NCBI GenBank assembly: GCA_963825425.1
Contig: CAWGTF010000012.1
Location: forward strand, 145,762 to 209,761
Direction of reading: 5' to 3'
Length of the DNA stretch: 64,000 nucleotides
DNA from: PALSA-607 sp963825425
Lineage (GTDB): Bacteria; Actinomycetota; Actinomycetes; Acidothermales; Acidothermaceae
Shown here piece by piece: positions 9,757 through 19,786 of this stretch; positions within the stretch are counted from its first letter, which is position 1, and every line of letters begins with the position of its first letter. The notes beneath the pieces are model-generated. The model was not told the origin of the DNA. It ran no database searches and was given only the letters and a program-made list of their open reading frames with translations. The translations under genes were made by a program, and so were the position numbers.

Positions 9757-11253
9757 ATGCGTCAAGCACGATTGGCATCGGTTGCTGTTGTCCTTGGGTT
9801 CGTGGGTTCGACGTTGACTCTGGCCTCCGCCGCTGCTGCAAGCAGCATCACCGTTACCCGCTATCAGGGAGCTGATCGATACGACACCAGCGCTGCGATC
9901 GTCGACGCTAACTACTCGCCGGGGGTGCCTGTTGTCTACATCGCAAGCGGGCTCAACTTCCCCGACGCACTGGCAGGTGGCGCTGCGGCGGCGAATGCGG
10001 GCGGGCCGTTGCTGCTTGTGGAACCCAGCGCGATCCCACCCGCCGTTGCAAGCGAACTGACCCGGTTGTCACCGGCGAGCATCGTCGTACTCGGCGGCTC
10101 ACCGGCAGTCAGCGACGTGGTAGTGACCGCGCTGCAGAGTTACACGACTGGAACCGTCACCCGCGTGGCAGGCGCGGACCGGTACGCGACCGCCGCTGAT
10201 CTGGCAGCTTCATTCCCTGCCGGCAGCCCCGTTTACGTTGCGACCGGACTCAGTTTCCCCGACGCACTCGGCGCCACCGCGGCGGCAACTTTGCAGCATG
10301 CCGCGATCCTGCTCACGGACCCGAACACGCTGCCTTCTTCCACCGCAGCAGCCCTCGCGGAGCTCACGCCCGAGAGCATCACGATCGTCGGTGGCGGTAC
10401 CGCAGTCTCTGCTGGGGTTGCTGCGGCACTCGCCGCGTATAGCCCGACGGTGACCCGTATTTCTGGTCCCGATCGGTACGCGACTGCGGCTCAACTCGCC
10501 GCGAACGCGTTCCCGACCGCAACCGGCTTCTTCCTGGCCTCGGGCAGCGGTTTCGCTGATGCTCTTACCGGTGGTCCCGTCGCTGGCATGCTCGGTCAGC
10601 CGTTGTTGCTCGCGGCACCTACCTGCCTGCCCGCCAATTCCACCGCGGTCGAGGCGGCTGCCATCAACCCATCTACGGTCACCCTGCTTGGTGGAGCCGC
10701 GAGCCTCGGGGCGGGCGTCGCCGCCTTGACCACGTGTCCGACAGCGCCAGCGCCCGTTGTACCGCCGCCGGCGAAGATCACGTTCGGCTCGGGCACGCAT
10801 CATGTTGGCGCGACCTTGCCCGCCGGGACCTACCGGACGCGGACCAACGCGGCGGGCTGCTATTGGGCACGCCTCAGCGGATTCACCGGTCAGCTGGGCG
10901 ACATCATCGCGAACAACGACTCCGACGCTCACCAGGTTGTCACCATCGCCGCAACAGACGCGGGGTTCGAGTCTTCGAACTGTTCGACGTGGACGAACGA
11001 CTTGTCCGCGATCACATCGTCGAAGACAGCGGCCTTTGGGGACGGTACGTGGATCGTCAATACCGACATCGCCCCAGGGACTTGGACCGCTCCCGGAGGT
11101 AGCGGCTGCTACTGGGCGCGTATTGATGGCTTCAGCGGATCGACGTCCAACATCATTGCTAACGACGTCGAAACGGTGTCGCCGATCGTGACGATCGATT
11201 CCTCCGACGCAGGCTTCATCAGTGACGGCTGCGGCAACTGGACCCTGAGCTAG
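9757..11253 (+). CDS. Secreted protein with three CWB2 repeats and two C-terminal Cys-rich repeats
   Basis: A 498-aa exported protein. ATG at 9757 follows GGGGGAAG and begins a signal peptide (MRQARLASVAVVLGFVG..., cleavage near ASAAAASS). Three cell-wall-binding type 2 repeats follow, each with GADRY or GPDRY, a (F)PDALAGG-like or FADALTGG motif and a VVLGG/IVGGG/TLLGG end; these bind secondary cell-wall polymers in other Gram-positives. After a Pro-rich linker (about residue 330) come two copies of a roughly 70-residue module: FGSGTHHVGATLPAGTYRT ... GCYWARLSGF ... IIANN and FGDGTWIVNTDIAPGTW ... GCYWARIDGF ... IIAND, each ending with a second Cys and Trp. Function unknown; probably surface-bound. 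Confidence 0.85.
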   Translation: MRQARLASVAVVLGFVGSTLTLASAAAASSITVTRYQGADRYDTSAAIVDANYSPGVPVVYIASGLNFPDALAGGAAAANAGGPLLLVEPSAIPPAVASELTRLSPASIVVLGGSPAVSDVVVTALQSYTTGTVTRVAGADRYATAADLAASFPAGSPVYVATGLSFPDALGATAAATLQHAAILLTDPNTLPSSTAAALAELTPESITIVGGGTAVSAGVAAALAAYSPTVTRISGPDRYATAAQLAANAFPTATGFFLASGSGFADALTGGPVAGMLGQPLLLAAPTCLPANSTAVEAAAINPSTVTLLGGAASLGAGVAALTTCPTAPAPVVPPPAKITFGSGTHHVGATLPAGTYRTRTNAAGCYWARLSGFTGQLGDIIANNDSDAHQVVTIAATDAGFESSNCSTWTNDLSAITSSKTAAFGDGTWIVNTDIAPGTWTAPGGSGCYWARIDGFSGSTSNIIANDVETVSPIVTIDSSDAGFISDGCGNWTLS

Positions 11254-11295
11254 CCCTGACGGGGTGCAAGAATTCGCGGCTCATTCGAGGCGCTG

Positions 11296-12762
11296 CTACG
11301 GCAACGGCGTCACCCGAAGGAGCTGCGTGAAGCCGGTGTAGCCGCCGACAGACGGTGACTGAAGCAGGAAGTAGCTGCCGCCGAAGAACGCCGCCTGCCC
11401 GGCCGCCGTCTGCGAGTCGGCTGCCGGTTGGGCGAGTGGCGGCAAGACGGCCTCCACCGCTGGCCTCCCAGTGTTCGGGTCGAGCTTGACCACGTCGAGG
11501 TGTTGGTTGTCTGTCGGCGCCGGGTAGTCGCCGATCGGCGGCTCCGGCGTTGTCAGCCACAACCCGTCCTGCTCGTCGCCCACGACGAGGTTGGGGCCGG
11601 TCTGCAGGCTCGGCTCTGGAGTACGGAACGCGACTGGCGCGTTCGGACCGTCGAAGCGCCATACGCTCAAGACCCCATTCACGCTCGACGGACGAATGCC
11701 CGCCCAGACGTGGCCTTGGTCGGCGACCATCCAGTCGACGGCGTCGCTCGGGCTTGGATCGACCGTGGTCACCACTTGTGAGGCCGGTGCTACGTGAAAC
11801 ACGGTCCCTGCGGTGGGCGACCCTTGGATGGAGTTGCCTAGCCAGAGCCCATCACTGTTCGCAGCGATGATCGGTCGGGATAGCGCAGGAGTTCGGACGA
11901 CATCTTCGACCTTCCCCGTTGTCGCGGAGACCTGAATCGCCTCCGGCCCGTTGTTGGTGTCGACGTCATAGATCCACAGTGAGCCACCGCCGTAGGCGGC
12001 GACCGGCCTGGTGTTCGACGCCTCACTGAACCGCATGACGATGGGGCCTGTCGTCCGCGCGCCGGTGCCTGGGTCGGTCACCGTAATCGCGATCGAGGAG
12101 GTGAATGCGGGCGAACCGTCGTTGGGATTGTTGACGACGAAGGAGACCCGCTCGCCGAACAACGCCGGATCGTCACATCCGTAACCTGGCACGATCAGAT
12201 GGATTGTTGTCGTCGGCGCAGCTACGGCGAATGGGTTGCTTGCGATGCGAGCGGAGGCACAGGGTGGGGGTCCGGCCGATGTGGGTGTGGACGCCGCAGC
12301 ACCGACCACCACCAGTTGCCCCGAGTCACTGGCGAGGCTGCCGAATGAATAGCCGGTCGGCAGTGCAAGCGCCGAAGCGTTCGCCGGCAACGACGCGCTC
12401 GGTGGACTTGACGACGGCGCGACCACAGCCGAGGCGACCGAGCTCGGCGGCGTCGAGGGTCCCTCCGAACTCGCAGCAGCCGATGTGGGCAGGGTCGGGG
12501 TGGCTGCGGTCGTCGCCGGGTTGCTCGAGTTGACCGCGGGGCCGATCGGCCGCGAGGACGTGTCATTGCCGGCGAACGCAGACGCTGTAATCGCGATGCC
12601 GGCGACGCACGCCGCAGCCGTTGACGCGACCACGATGCCGCGCCGGCGAGTGCGTTGCCTCATTCGGGCTTGAACCGACGACACCGGATCCCCGGCGACG
12701 GTTGGCACTTCGGCGCGCCGACGAAGAACCTCGCGCAACCTTTCTTCCATGTCATCGGTCAT
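11296..12762 (-). CDS. Membrane-anchored partner of a SigE-type sigma factor (anti-sigma-like)
   Basis: A 488-aa protein with a short cytoplasmic head (MEERLREVLRRRAEVPTVAG), one membrane helix (about residues 43-65, GIVVASTAAACVAGIAITAS), a long Ser/Pro/Ala-rich linker and an extracytoplasmic domain with spaced GSLWIYDVD, DGLWLGNS, GHVWAGIR and DGLWLTTPEP motifs that suggest a beta-propeller-like fold. Its start overlaps the stop of the sigma gene by ATGA (12759-12762), so the pair is translationally coupled. No zinc anti-sigma motif (HxxxCxxC) is present. It could be an anti-sigma factor or a sensor; this is inferred from position. Confidence 0.65.
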   Translation of the reverse strand: MTDDMEERLREVLRRRAEVPTVAGDPVSSVQARMRQRTRRRGIVVASTAAACVAGIAITASAFAGNDTSSRPIGPAVNSSNPATTAATPTLPTSAAASSEGPSTPPSSVASAVVAPSSSPPSASLPANASALALPTGYSFGSLASDSGQLVVVGAAASTPTSAGPPPCASARIASNPFAVAAPTTTIHLIVPGYGCDDPALFGERVSFVVNNPNDGSPAFTSSIAITVTDPGTGARTTGPIVMRFSEASNTRPVAAYGGGSLWIYDVDTNNGPEAIQVSATTGKVEDVVRTPALSRPIIAANSDGLWLGNSIQGSPTAGTVFHVAPASQVVTTVDPSPSDAVDWMVADQGHVWAGIRPSSVNGVLSVWRFDGPNAPVAFRTPEPSLQTGPNLVVGDEQDGLWLTTPEPPIGDYPAPTDNQHLDVVKLDPNTGRPAVEAVLPPLAQPAADSQTAAGQAAFFGGSYFLLQSPSVGGYTGFTQLLRVTPLP

Positions 12763-13253
12763 CGCGGGTCCTCCGTTTTGATCGCCGTTGGGGCGAGTTC
12801 CCGCAACTTCGCGAGTCCTTTCGCTGTTTGGCTTCGCACCGTGCCGACAGTGATGTCCAAGCAGGCTGCGATTTCACTCTCGGTCATGTCCTCGTAGAAC
12901 CGCAGCACCAGTACGGCTCGCTGCCGCGGCGCCGTTTGTTGCAGCGCCCGCCACACGACGTCCCGATCGGCATGTTGGTTCGTTAGGTCTGAAGCGCCGG
13001 CTTCGGGGACGTCGGCCGTCACCTCCTCGCGGAAACGCCGCAGTCGCGAGCGGCTGATCAAGACGTTCACCATGACCCGATGCACGTACGCGTCCGGTTC
13101 GGTGATGGGGTGCCGCCGCCAGGCCGCACAACAACGCGCCAATGCCTCCTGCACCAGGTCTTCGGCGGCCAGTTGGCTACCCGTCAGCAGGTACCCGCGA
13201 CGGAGCAGCTGGGGGTAGCGGGCTCGCACGAAGTCAGCGAGCTCGTTGTCCAC
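12759..13253 (-). CDS. SigE-family RNA polymerase sigma factor
   Basis: A 164-aa group 4 (ECF-type) sigma factor of the short SigE family common in actinobacteria. Region 2 contains YLLTGSQLAAEDLVQEALA; region 4 contains RQRAVLVLRFYEDMTESEIA and the recognition helix LDITVGTVRSQTAKGLAKL. It starts with ATG at 13253, just upstream of the hrcA promoter region and divergent from it. The overlap with the downstream membrane protein gene suggests a sigma/anti-sigma pair. The target promoter is unknown. Confidence 0.88.
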   Translation of the reverse strand: MDNELADFVRARYPQLLRRGYLLTGSQLAAEDLVQEALARCCAAWRRHPITEPDAYVHRVMVNVLISRSRLRRFREEVTADVPEAGASDLTNQHADRDVVWRALQQTAPRQRAVLVLRFYEDMTESEIAACLDITVGTVRSQTAKGLAKLRELAPTAIKTEDPR

Positions 13254-13328
13254 CGGCCCCCCTAGGTCTTCTCCATGCTTAGACGCGTGGACGAGTCTTT
13301 TCTATGCCTAGGGGCCCAGCGCCGTACA

Positions 13329-13355
13329 CTGGCACTCGGCCCGAACGAGTGCCAA
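13329..13355. promoter_or_regulatory. CIRCE heat-shock operator
   Basis: CTGGCACTC (13329-13337), nine bases, then GAGTGCCAA (13347-13355). This matches the CIRCE consensus TTAGCACTC-N9-GAGTGCTAA, with arms complementary except at one outer base. It lies 22 bases before the hrcA start codon, so HrcA very likely represses its own operon here. A TACACT (13325-13330) overlapping the left arm could be the -10 box. Confidence 0.92.
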
Positions 13356-13376
13356 ACGTCCGACGGAGGTGACCGC

Positions 13377-14396
13377 GTGCTCGACGACCGAAAGCTCGAC
13401 GTGCTGCGCGCCATCGTCCAGGACTTCGTCTCGACGAACGAGCCCGTGGGGTCCAAGGCGCTGGTCGAGCGGCACCACCTCGGGGTCTCGCCCGCGACCG
13501 TGCGCAACGACATGGCGGCGCTCGAAGAAGAGGGCTACATCGCCCAGCCGCACACGAGTGCGGGCCGGGTGCCGACCGACAAGGGCTACCGGCTTTTCGT
13601 TGACCGGCTGTCGACCGTGAAGCCGCTAAGCAGTGCCGAGCGCCGCGCCATCGAGCAGTTCCTCGACGGCGCCCTCGACCTCGACGACGTGGTGGCGAGG
13701 ACCGTCCGGCTGCTCGCCCAACTGACGCGGCACGTCGCCGTCGTCCAGTACCCGATCCTCGACCGGTCGACGGTGCGACACCTCGAGCTGATCAAGCTGA
13801 GCGACACCCGACTGATGCTGGTCCTGATCACCGACACCGGCCGGGTCGAGCAGCGGCAGGTCGATCTCCCGGGCTTGATCGACGAGCAAACCGTCGGTGA
13901 CCTGCGGGCCCGACTGAACTCGCGGATCGCCGGCCGACCAATCCACGACGTCCCCAATGATCTGGCCGACCTGGCGGAAGCCGAGCCGCCCGCTACCCGC
14001 GCCAATGCGTCTGCGGTCGTTGCGGTGCTCCTCGCGTCACTGGTCGATCGACGGGAGGAGCGGGTCGTCGTCGGCGGGGCGTCGAACTTGACTCGCCTGG
14101 CGCTGGACTTTCCCGACTCCGTGCATCCGGTGCTCGAAGCGCTCGAAGAGCAGGTCGTGCTGATCCGCTTGTTAGGTGAAGCGAGCAGGCCGACCGAGGT
14201 CACCGTTCGGATCGGTGACGAGAACCCGTATGAGGGCCTGCGATCGACCTCGATGGTGAGTGCGACCTACGGCTTGGGCAATCGGGCACTCGCCAATCTT
14301 GGCGTGCTCGGTCCGATGCGGATGGACTACCCGGGCACGATGGCGGCCGTCGGCGCGGTCGCCCGCTATGTCGGACGGATTCTCGCCGAGTCCTGA
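13377..14396 (+). CDS. hrcA: Heat-inducible transcription repressor HrcA
   Basis: HrcA binds CIRCE operators and represses chaperone genes until heat removes it. The 339-aa protein has the N-terminal winged helix (LDVLRAIVQDFVSTNEPVGS, GVSPATVRNDMAALEEEGY, HTSAGRVPTDKGYR) and the C-terminal HrcA domain with VVVGGASNLTRL and LRSTSMVSATYGLGNRALANLGVLGP. GTG at 13377 is preceded by GGAGGTG. A CIRCE element lies just upstream and dnaJ follows by 43 bases, the standard hrcA-dnaJ operon. The frame is intact. Confidence 0.97.
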   Translation: MLDDRKLDVLRAIVQDFVSTNEPVGSKALVERHHLGVSPATVRNDMAALEEEGYIAQPHTSAGRVPTDKGYRLFVDRLSTVKPLSSAERRAIEQFLDGALDLDDVVARTVRLLAQLTRHVAVVQYPILDRSTVRHLELIKLSDTRLMLVLITDTGRVEQRQVDLPGLIDEQTVGDLRARLNSRIAGRPIHDVPNDLADLAEAEPPATRANASAVVAVLLASLVDRREERVVVGGASNLTRLALDFPDSVHPVLEALEEQVVLIRLLGEASRPTEVTVRIGDENPYEGLRSTSMVSATYGLGNRALANLGVLGPMRMDYPGTMAAVGAVARYVGRILAES

Positions 14397-14439
14397 AGTA
14401 CACAAGTACTAGCGAAGCAACAGTTCGAGGGAGTTTCGG

Positions 14440-15564
14440 GTGGCGCGCGACTACTACGCGATCCTCGGCGTGCGCAAAGACGCACCGCCTGAGGACATCA
14501 AGCGCGCGTACCGCCGGTTGGTCAGACAGCTGCACCCTGACGTCAACCCCGACACGGAGACGCAGGAGCACTTCAAAGAGATCACCGCGGCTTACGAGGT
14601 GTTGTCTGACCCGAGCAAGAGACAGCTGTACGACCTGGGCGGGGATCCGCTGTCGGCGTCCGGCAACAACCCTTTCAACGCAGGGTTCGGGGGCCTCGGC
14701 GACATCATGGACGCGTTCTTCGGCGGCGGTGGCAGCCGCGGACCGCGAACCCGTACCCGCAAGGGCAACGACGCGCTGATCCATGTCGAGATCGACTTGG
14801 TCGAAGCGGTGTTCGGAGCCACTCGCGAACTCAACATCGAGACGGCGATCGTCTGCGCGACTTGCGATGGCGCGGGCACCGCATCGGGCACCCACCCCGA
14901 CACGTGTCAGGTGTGCAAGGGCCGCGGCGAGGTCAGCCAGGTGACCCGGTCGTTTCTCGGTCAGGTGATGACGTCGCGACCATGCCCCCAGTGCGGCGGG
15001 GTCGGTACCGTGATCCGGCACCCATGTCCGGAGTGCTCGGGTGACGGTCGTGTGCGGGCCCGTCGCACGGTCGAGGTCGGGATTCCAGCGGGCGTCGAAC
15101 ACGGCATGCGGTTGCGGCTCACCGGCGAGGGCGAAGTCGGTCCCGGCGGCGGTCCGCCCGGCGACCTCTACGTCGAGATCGAGGAGCGCAAGCATCCGAC
15201 TTTCGAGCGGCACGGAGTCGACCTGCACGCAGCGGTGCCGGTGCCGATGACCGCCGCCGCGCTAGGCACGTCGCTCAAGGTCGAGACCCTCGACGGCCCG
15301 GTCGACATCGAGGTGAAGCCTGGCACTCAGTCCGGAACCGTCATCCCGTTGCGCGGCCGCGGGGTACCTCGCCTGCGCTCGAATAGTCGTGGTGACCTGC
15401 ACGTGCATCTCGAGGTCGCGACCCCGACGAAGCTCGACGCCGAACAGGAAGAGCTGTTGCGCAAGCTGGCGAGCCTGCGCGGCGAAGAGACGCCCGACGG
15501 CGCCTTCAAGGCCACGACGCCGGGGATTTTCGGCCGCATCCGCGACGCGTTCAACGGTCGCTGA
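14440..15564 (+). CDS. dnaJ: Chaperone protein DnaJ
   Basis: DnaJ stimulates DnaK ATPase and delivers substrates. The J domain has YYAILGV and the HPD tripeptide (QLHPDVN). A Gly/Phe-rich linker (FNAGFGGLGDIMDAFFGGG) is followed by four zinc-binding CxxCxGxG units (CATCDGAG, CQVCKGRG, CPQCGGVG, CPECSGDG) and the C-terminal substrate-binding domains. The length is 374 aa, and GTG at 14440 follows GAGGGAGTTT. Being paired with hrcA and not with dnaK-grpE, it corresponds to the second DnaJ of actinobacteria. It is followed after 6 bases by rsmE. Confidence 0.97.
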   Translation: MARDYYAILGVRKDAPPEDIKRAYRRLVRQLHPDVNPDTETQEHFKEITAAYEVLSDPSKRQLYDLGGDPLSASGNNPFNAGFGGLGDIMDAFFGGGGSRGPRTRTRKGNDALIHVEIDLVEAVFGATRELNIETAIVCATCDGAGTASGTHPDTCQVCKGRGEVSQVTRSFLGQVMTSRPCPQCGGVGTVIRHPCPECSGDGRVRARRTVEVGIPAGVEHGMRLRLTGEGEVGPGGGPPGDLYVEIEERKHPTFERHGVDLHAAVPVPMTAAALGTSLKVETLDGPVDIEVKPGTQSGTVIPLRGRGVPRLRSNSRGDLHVHLEVATPTKLDAEQEELLRKLASLRGEETPDGAFKATTPGIFGRIRDAFNGR

Positions 15565-15570
15565 GCCGTC

Positions 15571-16330
15571 TTGACCGCACCGCTCTTCTTCGCGGACGCC
15601 GACCGGCTCGCGCGCAGCAGAAGTCGGCGACGTCGTCGAGCTCGGCGGCGCCGAAGGCCGGCACGCGGCGACGGTTCGGCGGCTGGTTGCCGGCGAGCGA
15701 CTCGATCTGTCGGACGGCGCGGGGTTGCTGTGCGTTGCCGAGGTGACCGGCATCCAGGGTCAGGTGTTGCATGCTCGGGTGCTCGAACGCGCACTGGTGC
15801 CACGACCTGCACCACGGATCACGGTGGTGCAGGCCTTGGCCAAAGGCGACCGCGACGAGCGCGCCGTCGAGACCATGACCGAGGTCGGCGTCGACGTCAT
15901 CGTGCCGTGGCAGGCAGCCCGGTCGATCGTGCGCTGGGATTCGCCGCGCGCGCAGAAGGCGGTCACCCGCTGGCGCACGACGGCGCGTGAAGCAGCCAAG
16001 CAGGCGCGCCGACCCTGGCTGGTCGACGTCCCGTTGCTCGAATCGACATCCGCGGTGGTGGCTCGGCTCAGTGCCGCAGTTGCGGCCGGGGGAGTTGCCG
16101 TAGTCCTGCACGAGGCCGCCGCGGCGCCACTGCGCGGGCAGGTCTTTCCGCCCGAGGGCGAGGTTGTACTGGTCGTCGGTCCCGAGGGTGGCATCGCGGA
16201 CGACGAGTTAGCCGCGTTCGAGGCCGTCGGCGCCGTCGTCCGCCGCCTTGGTCCGACCGTGTTGCGCACCTCGACGGCAGGCACCGTCGCCGCCGCCATC
16301 GTGATGGCGAACTCCGGCCGCTGGGGCTAG
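15571..16330 (+). CDS. rsmE: 16S rRNA (uracil(1498)-N3)-methyltransferase RsmE, one frame break
   Basis: RsmE methylates U1498 of 16S rRNA and has a C-terminal SPOUT knot. TTG at 15571 gives TAPLFFADADRL. After a break near 15620 the protein continues VGDVVELGGAEGRHAATVRR, ITVVQALAKGDRDERAVE, and the knot motifs VVLVVGPEGGIADDELAAF and LGPTVLRTSTAGTVAAAIVM. Corrected length is about 252 aa, typical. It is 6 bases after dnaJ, so it is probably in the same operon. Confidence 0.93.
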
Positions 16331-16351
16331 CGCGAGGGCGACCCAGCCGGG

Positions 16352-17506
16352 TCAGCTGACGGTGATGGCCTTGTCGTCGAGGAAGGTTGTCGAGCCGTCC
16401 TTCGCCGACACCTCGTACGCCCGGATCGTGTAGGGGCCGGGAGTGAGACCGTCGACGGTCACACTCCAGGTGCCGCGCTCGGGTGCGCCCGCGCTGGCTG
16501 TGACGGAGCCCTGCTTCATGAGGCCGCCGTTGCGCAGGATCTGCCAGTGGACGGTGCCTTCGAACACGGTCGCCTCGCCGGCAATCTGGACCGACGACGC
16601 AACGGTCGCGTTCTCGGCGGGCGCCGTGATCCACACGTGGCCCCACACCTGCCACGCCGGCAGTGCGGTAATCAGCGCGGGCCCGGCAGGGGAAGAGGCG
16701 GCCGGGCTCGCGGGTGGGCTCGCGGCTGCGGTTGTGGTCACCGGGGTGCCCCACAGCGAGGTCACTGGCACGCCCGCGATCTGCAGCTGAAGGCTGTCGA
16801 TCTTCGGTGCGGCGGCGATGATCGTGTAGAGCAGTTGCTGCGCACTGATGGCGGCTTCCTTCGCCGGACCGCTGCTCGCCTCACCCGACAGGTTCACAAC
16901 GGCGGTCGTGCCGCCGACGATGTTGGCCGACAGCAACGTAGTGCCGGCCGGCCAGTAGCTGGTGTAGTCGGGATCTTGCGGCGGCGTCGCGAGCATGGCG
17001 CTGACCGCGTCCTTGACGAACGTGTGCTGCGGCGACGCCGGCCAGATCACCCGCTCGCGGAACAGCAGCTGCTGTGGGTCCTTGCGCTTGTCGACGTAGT
17101 AGATCCACACGGGGTAGCTGCTGGGCGCCGACGAGGCTGGGGCGGACGAAGCGGCAGGAGTGGCGGGCGGCACGACGGCTGCCGTCGGCGAGGGGGACGT
17201 CGATGATGCGGCGGCCGTAGCAGCTGCGGGGTGGTTGGTCGACCCTGGCTTGTGCTGCACCGCGATCACCCCGATGATCGCGACCGCCGCCGTGGCGAGG
17301 CCGGCGCCACCGATCTGAAACGCGCGCACCCAGTTGCGCCGGGTCGGCCGCTGCGCGCGGATCTTCTCGCGGATCATCGCGAGGCCATCGGCGGACGGCG
17401 TGATGGCTCGGGCCTCGCGCGCCAGCACCTCGCGCAATCGGCGGGCAGTTTGGTCGTCGGCGGATGCATCGTCCGCGGGGTCGAACGGACCCGGGCGGTC
17501 GCTCAT
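16352..17506 (-). CDS. Membrane-anchored GerMN/Gmad2 protein paired with a sigma factor
   Basis: A 384-aa protein. The cytoplasmic head contains ARRLREVLAREARAITPSAD, resembling the head of the protein at 11296-12762. One membrane helix follows (IGGAGLATAAVAIIGVIAVQ, about residues 66-85), then a Ser/Pro/Ala linker, a GerMN domain (about 140-245: WIYYVDKRKDPQQLLFRERV, PAGTTLLSANIVGGTTAVVN) and a C-terminal Gmad2-like immunoglobulin fold (about 295-384: VWITAPAENATVASSVQIAG, GTWSVTVDGLTPGPYTIRAY). GerMN and Gmad2 occur in spore germination and actinobacterial envelope proteins. Its start overlaps the sigma gene stop (ATGA, 17503-17506). Confidence 0.8.
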   Translation of the reverse strand: MSDRPGPFDPADDASADDQTARRLREVLAREARAITPSADGLAMIREKIRAQRPTRRNWVRAFQIGGAGLATAAVAIIGVIAVQHKPGSTNHPAAATAAASSTSPSPTAAVVPPATPAASSAPASSAPSSYPVWIYYVDKRKDPQQLLFRERVIWPASPQHTFVKDAVSAMLATPPQDPDYTSYWPAGTTLLSANIVGGTTAVVNLSGEASSGPAKEAAISAQQLLYTIIAAAPKIDSLQLQIAGVPVTSLWGTPVTTTAAASPPASPAASSPAGPALITALPAWQVWGHVWITAPAENATVASSVQIAGEATVFEGTVHWQILRNGGLMKQGSVTASAGAPERGTWSVTVDGLTPGPYTIRAYEVSAKDGSTTFLDDKAITVS

Positions 17507-18054
17507 GGCGTCGTCTCCAACAAGGTGCGAAGGGCGGCCAAGCCACGCGATGCGTGGCTCTTGACGGCGCCCTGACTGATGCCGAGCGTGTCGGCGATTT
17601 GGGCCTCCGAGAGATCGGAGTAGTACCGCAGCAGGAGGGTTTCCCGCTGCCGGCGGGGCAACGCGTGGATCGCCCGCATGATCTGGTCACGTTCGGTTGC
17701 CGCTACCGCAAAGTGCTCTGCACTCGGGACGTCGGGTGGTGGCGCCGGCGGATATTTCGCCACGACGGCGCGGTGCCGCAACGCCGACCGGGACCGGTTG
17801 ACGATCGCCTGCCGCAGGTAAGCCAGCGCCTTCTCGGGGTCGCGCAGGCGGCTCCAGCTGCCGTGCATCGCGACGAAGGCATCCTGGACGAGCTCCTCCG
17901 CGGTGCCCGTATCGCCGACCAGCATCGCGGAGAGGCGCACCAGCCCCGCGTAGTGGGCGCGATACAGCTCGACGACTGCCTCGTCTGCGGTGGCCGTCTC
18001 GAATTGGCCCAGCAAGGTTCGGCTCCCCGGGCGGCTCAAGAGTGCGGCGGTCAT
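17503..18054 (-). CDS. SigE-family RNA polymerase sigma factor
   Basis: A 183-aa short ECF-type sigma factor. Region 2 has LSAMLVGDTGTAEELVQDAF; region 4 has RRQRETLLLRYYSDLSEAQI and the helix LGISQGAVKSHASRGLAALR. ATG at 18054 is taken as the start because the conserved part begins soon after; the frame is open further upstream, but that part is antisense to phoH. It is coupled by a 4-base overlap to the GerMN/Gmad2 membrane protein gene and is divergent from phoH. Confidence 0.85.
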   Translation of the reverse strand: MTAALLSRPGSRTLLGQFETATADEAVVELYRAHYAGLVRLSAMLVGDTGTAEELVQDAFVAMHGSWSRLRDPEKALAYLRQAIVNRSRSALRHRAVVAKYPPAPPPDVPSAEHFAVAATERDQIMRAIHALPRRQRETLLLRYYSDLSEAQIADTLGISQGAVKSHASRGLAALRTLLETTP

Positions 18055-18193
18055 ACGGATACGACGCGCATCCGGATGGGTCGGTTTACCGAAGAGGTTT
18101 ACCGCATGGCGGGCCTCCGGCGCGCGGGTACCATGGGAGGGCCACGTCACCGAGGACCGAAAGCAGGCGCGAGCAGGCCCCACCGGCCAATCC

Positions 18194-19282
<1,089 letters not shown>

Positions 19283-19786
19283 GTGAGCGTCGAGGTCGCC
19301 AACGAATCCGGGGTGGCTGTCGATGAACTGCGCCTCGTCGCGGTCGCTCGCCACGTCCTCGATGCGATGCGCATCCACCCGCTCGCGGAGCTGTCGATCC
19401 TGCTTGTCGACGAGGGCGAGATGACCGTGCTTCACGAGCGCTGGATGGACGAGCCAGGCCCGACCGACGTCCTGTCCTTCCCGATGGACGAGCTCCGTCC
19501 CGGTCGCGACGACCGTGACATCGATGAGTCGGACGACGCGGGCATGCTCGGCGATGTCGTGCTGTGCCCGGCGGTCGCTGCACAGCAGGGCAAGGTTGCC
19601 GGGCACTCCGTGCAGGACGAGCTCGAGCTCTTGTGCACGCACGGGATCTTGCATCTGCTCGGTTTCGATCACGCCGAACCTGATGACGAGAAAGAGATGT
19701 TCGGCCTCCAGCGTGATTTGCTGACGGCCTGGCAAACGGCCAGGACTGCTCAAGCCGCGACGCCCACCGAAAGCACCGGCAGATGA
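19283..19786 (+). CDS. ybeY: Endoribonuclease YbeY (16S rRNA maturation)
   Basis: YbeY is a zinc endoribonuclease needed for 16S rRNA 3' maturation and ribosome quality control. The metal motif HGILHLLGFDH (His120, His124, His130) is intact, as are TDVLSFPMDE and LGDVVLCPAVAAQQ. GTG at 19283 immediately follows the phoH TGA. Length is 167 aa. Its end overlaps the corC-like start by ATGA (19783-19786), giving a translationally coupled phoH-ybeY-corC operon. Confidence 0.96.
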   Translation: MSVEVANESGVAVDELRLVAVARHVLDAMRIHPLAELSILLVDEGEMTVLHERWMDEPGPTDVLSFPMDELRPGRDDRDIDESDDAGMLGDVVLCPAVAAQQGKVAGHSVQDELELLCTHGILHLLGFDHAEPDDEKEMFGLQRDLLTAWQTARTAQAATPTESTGR

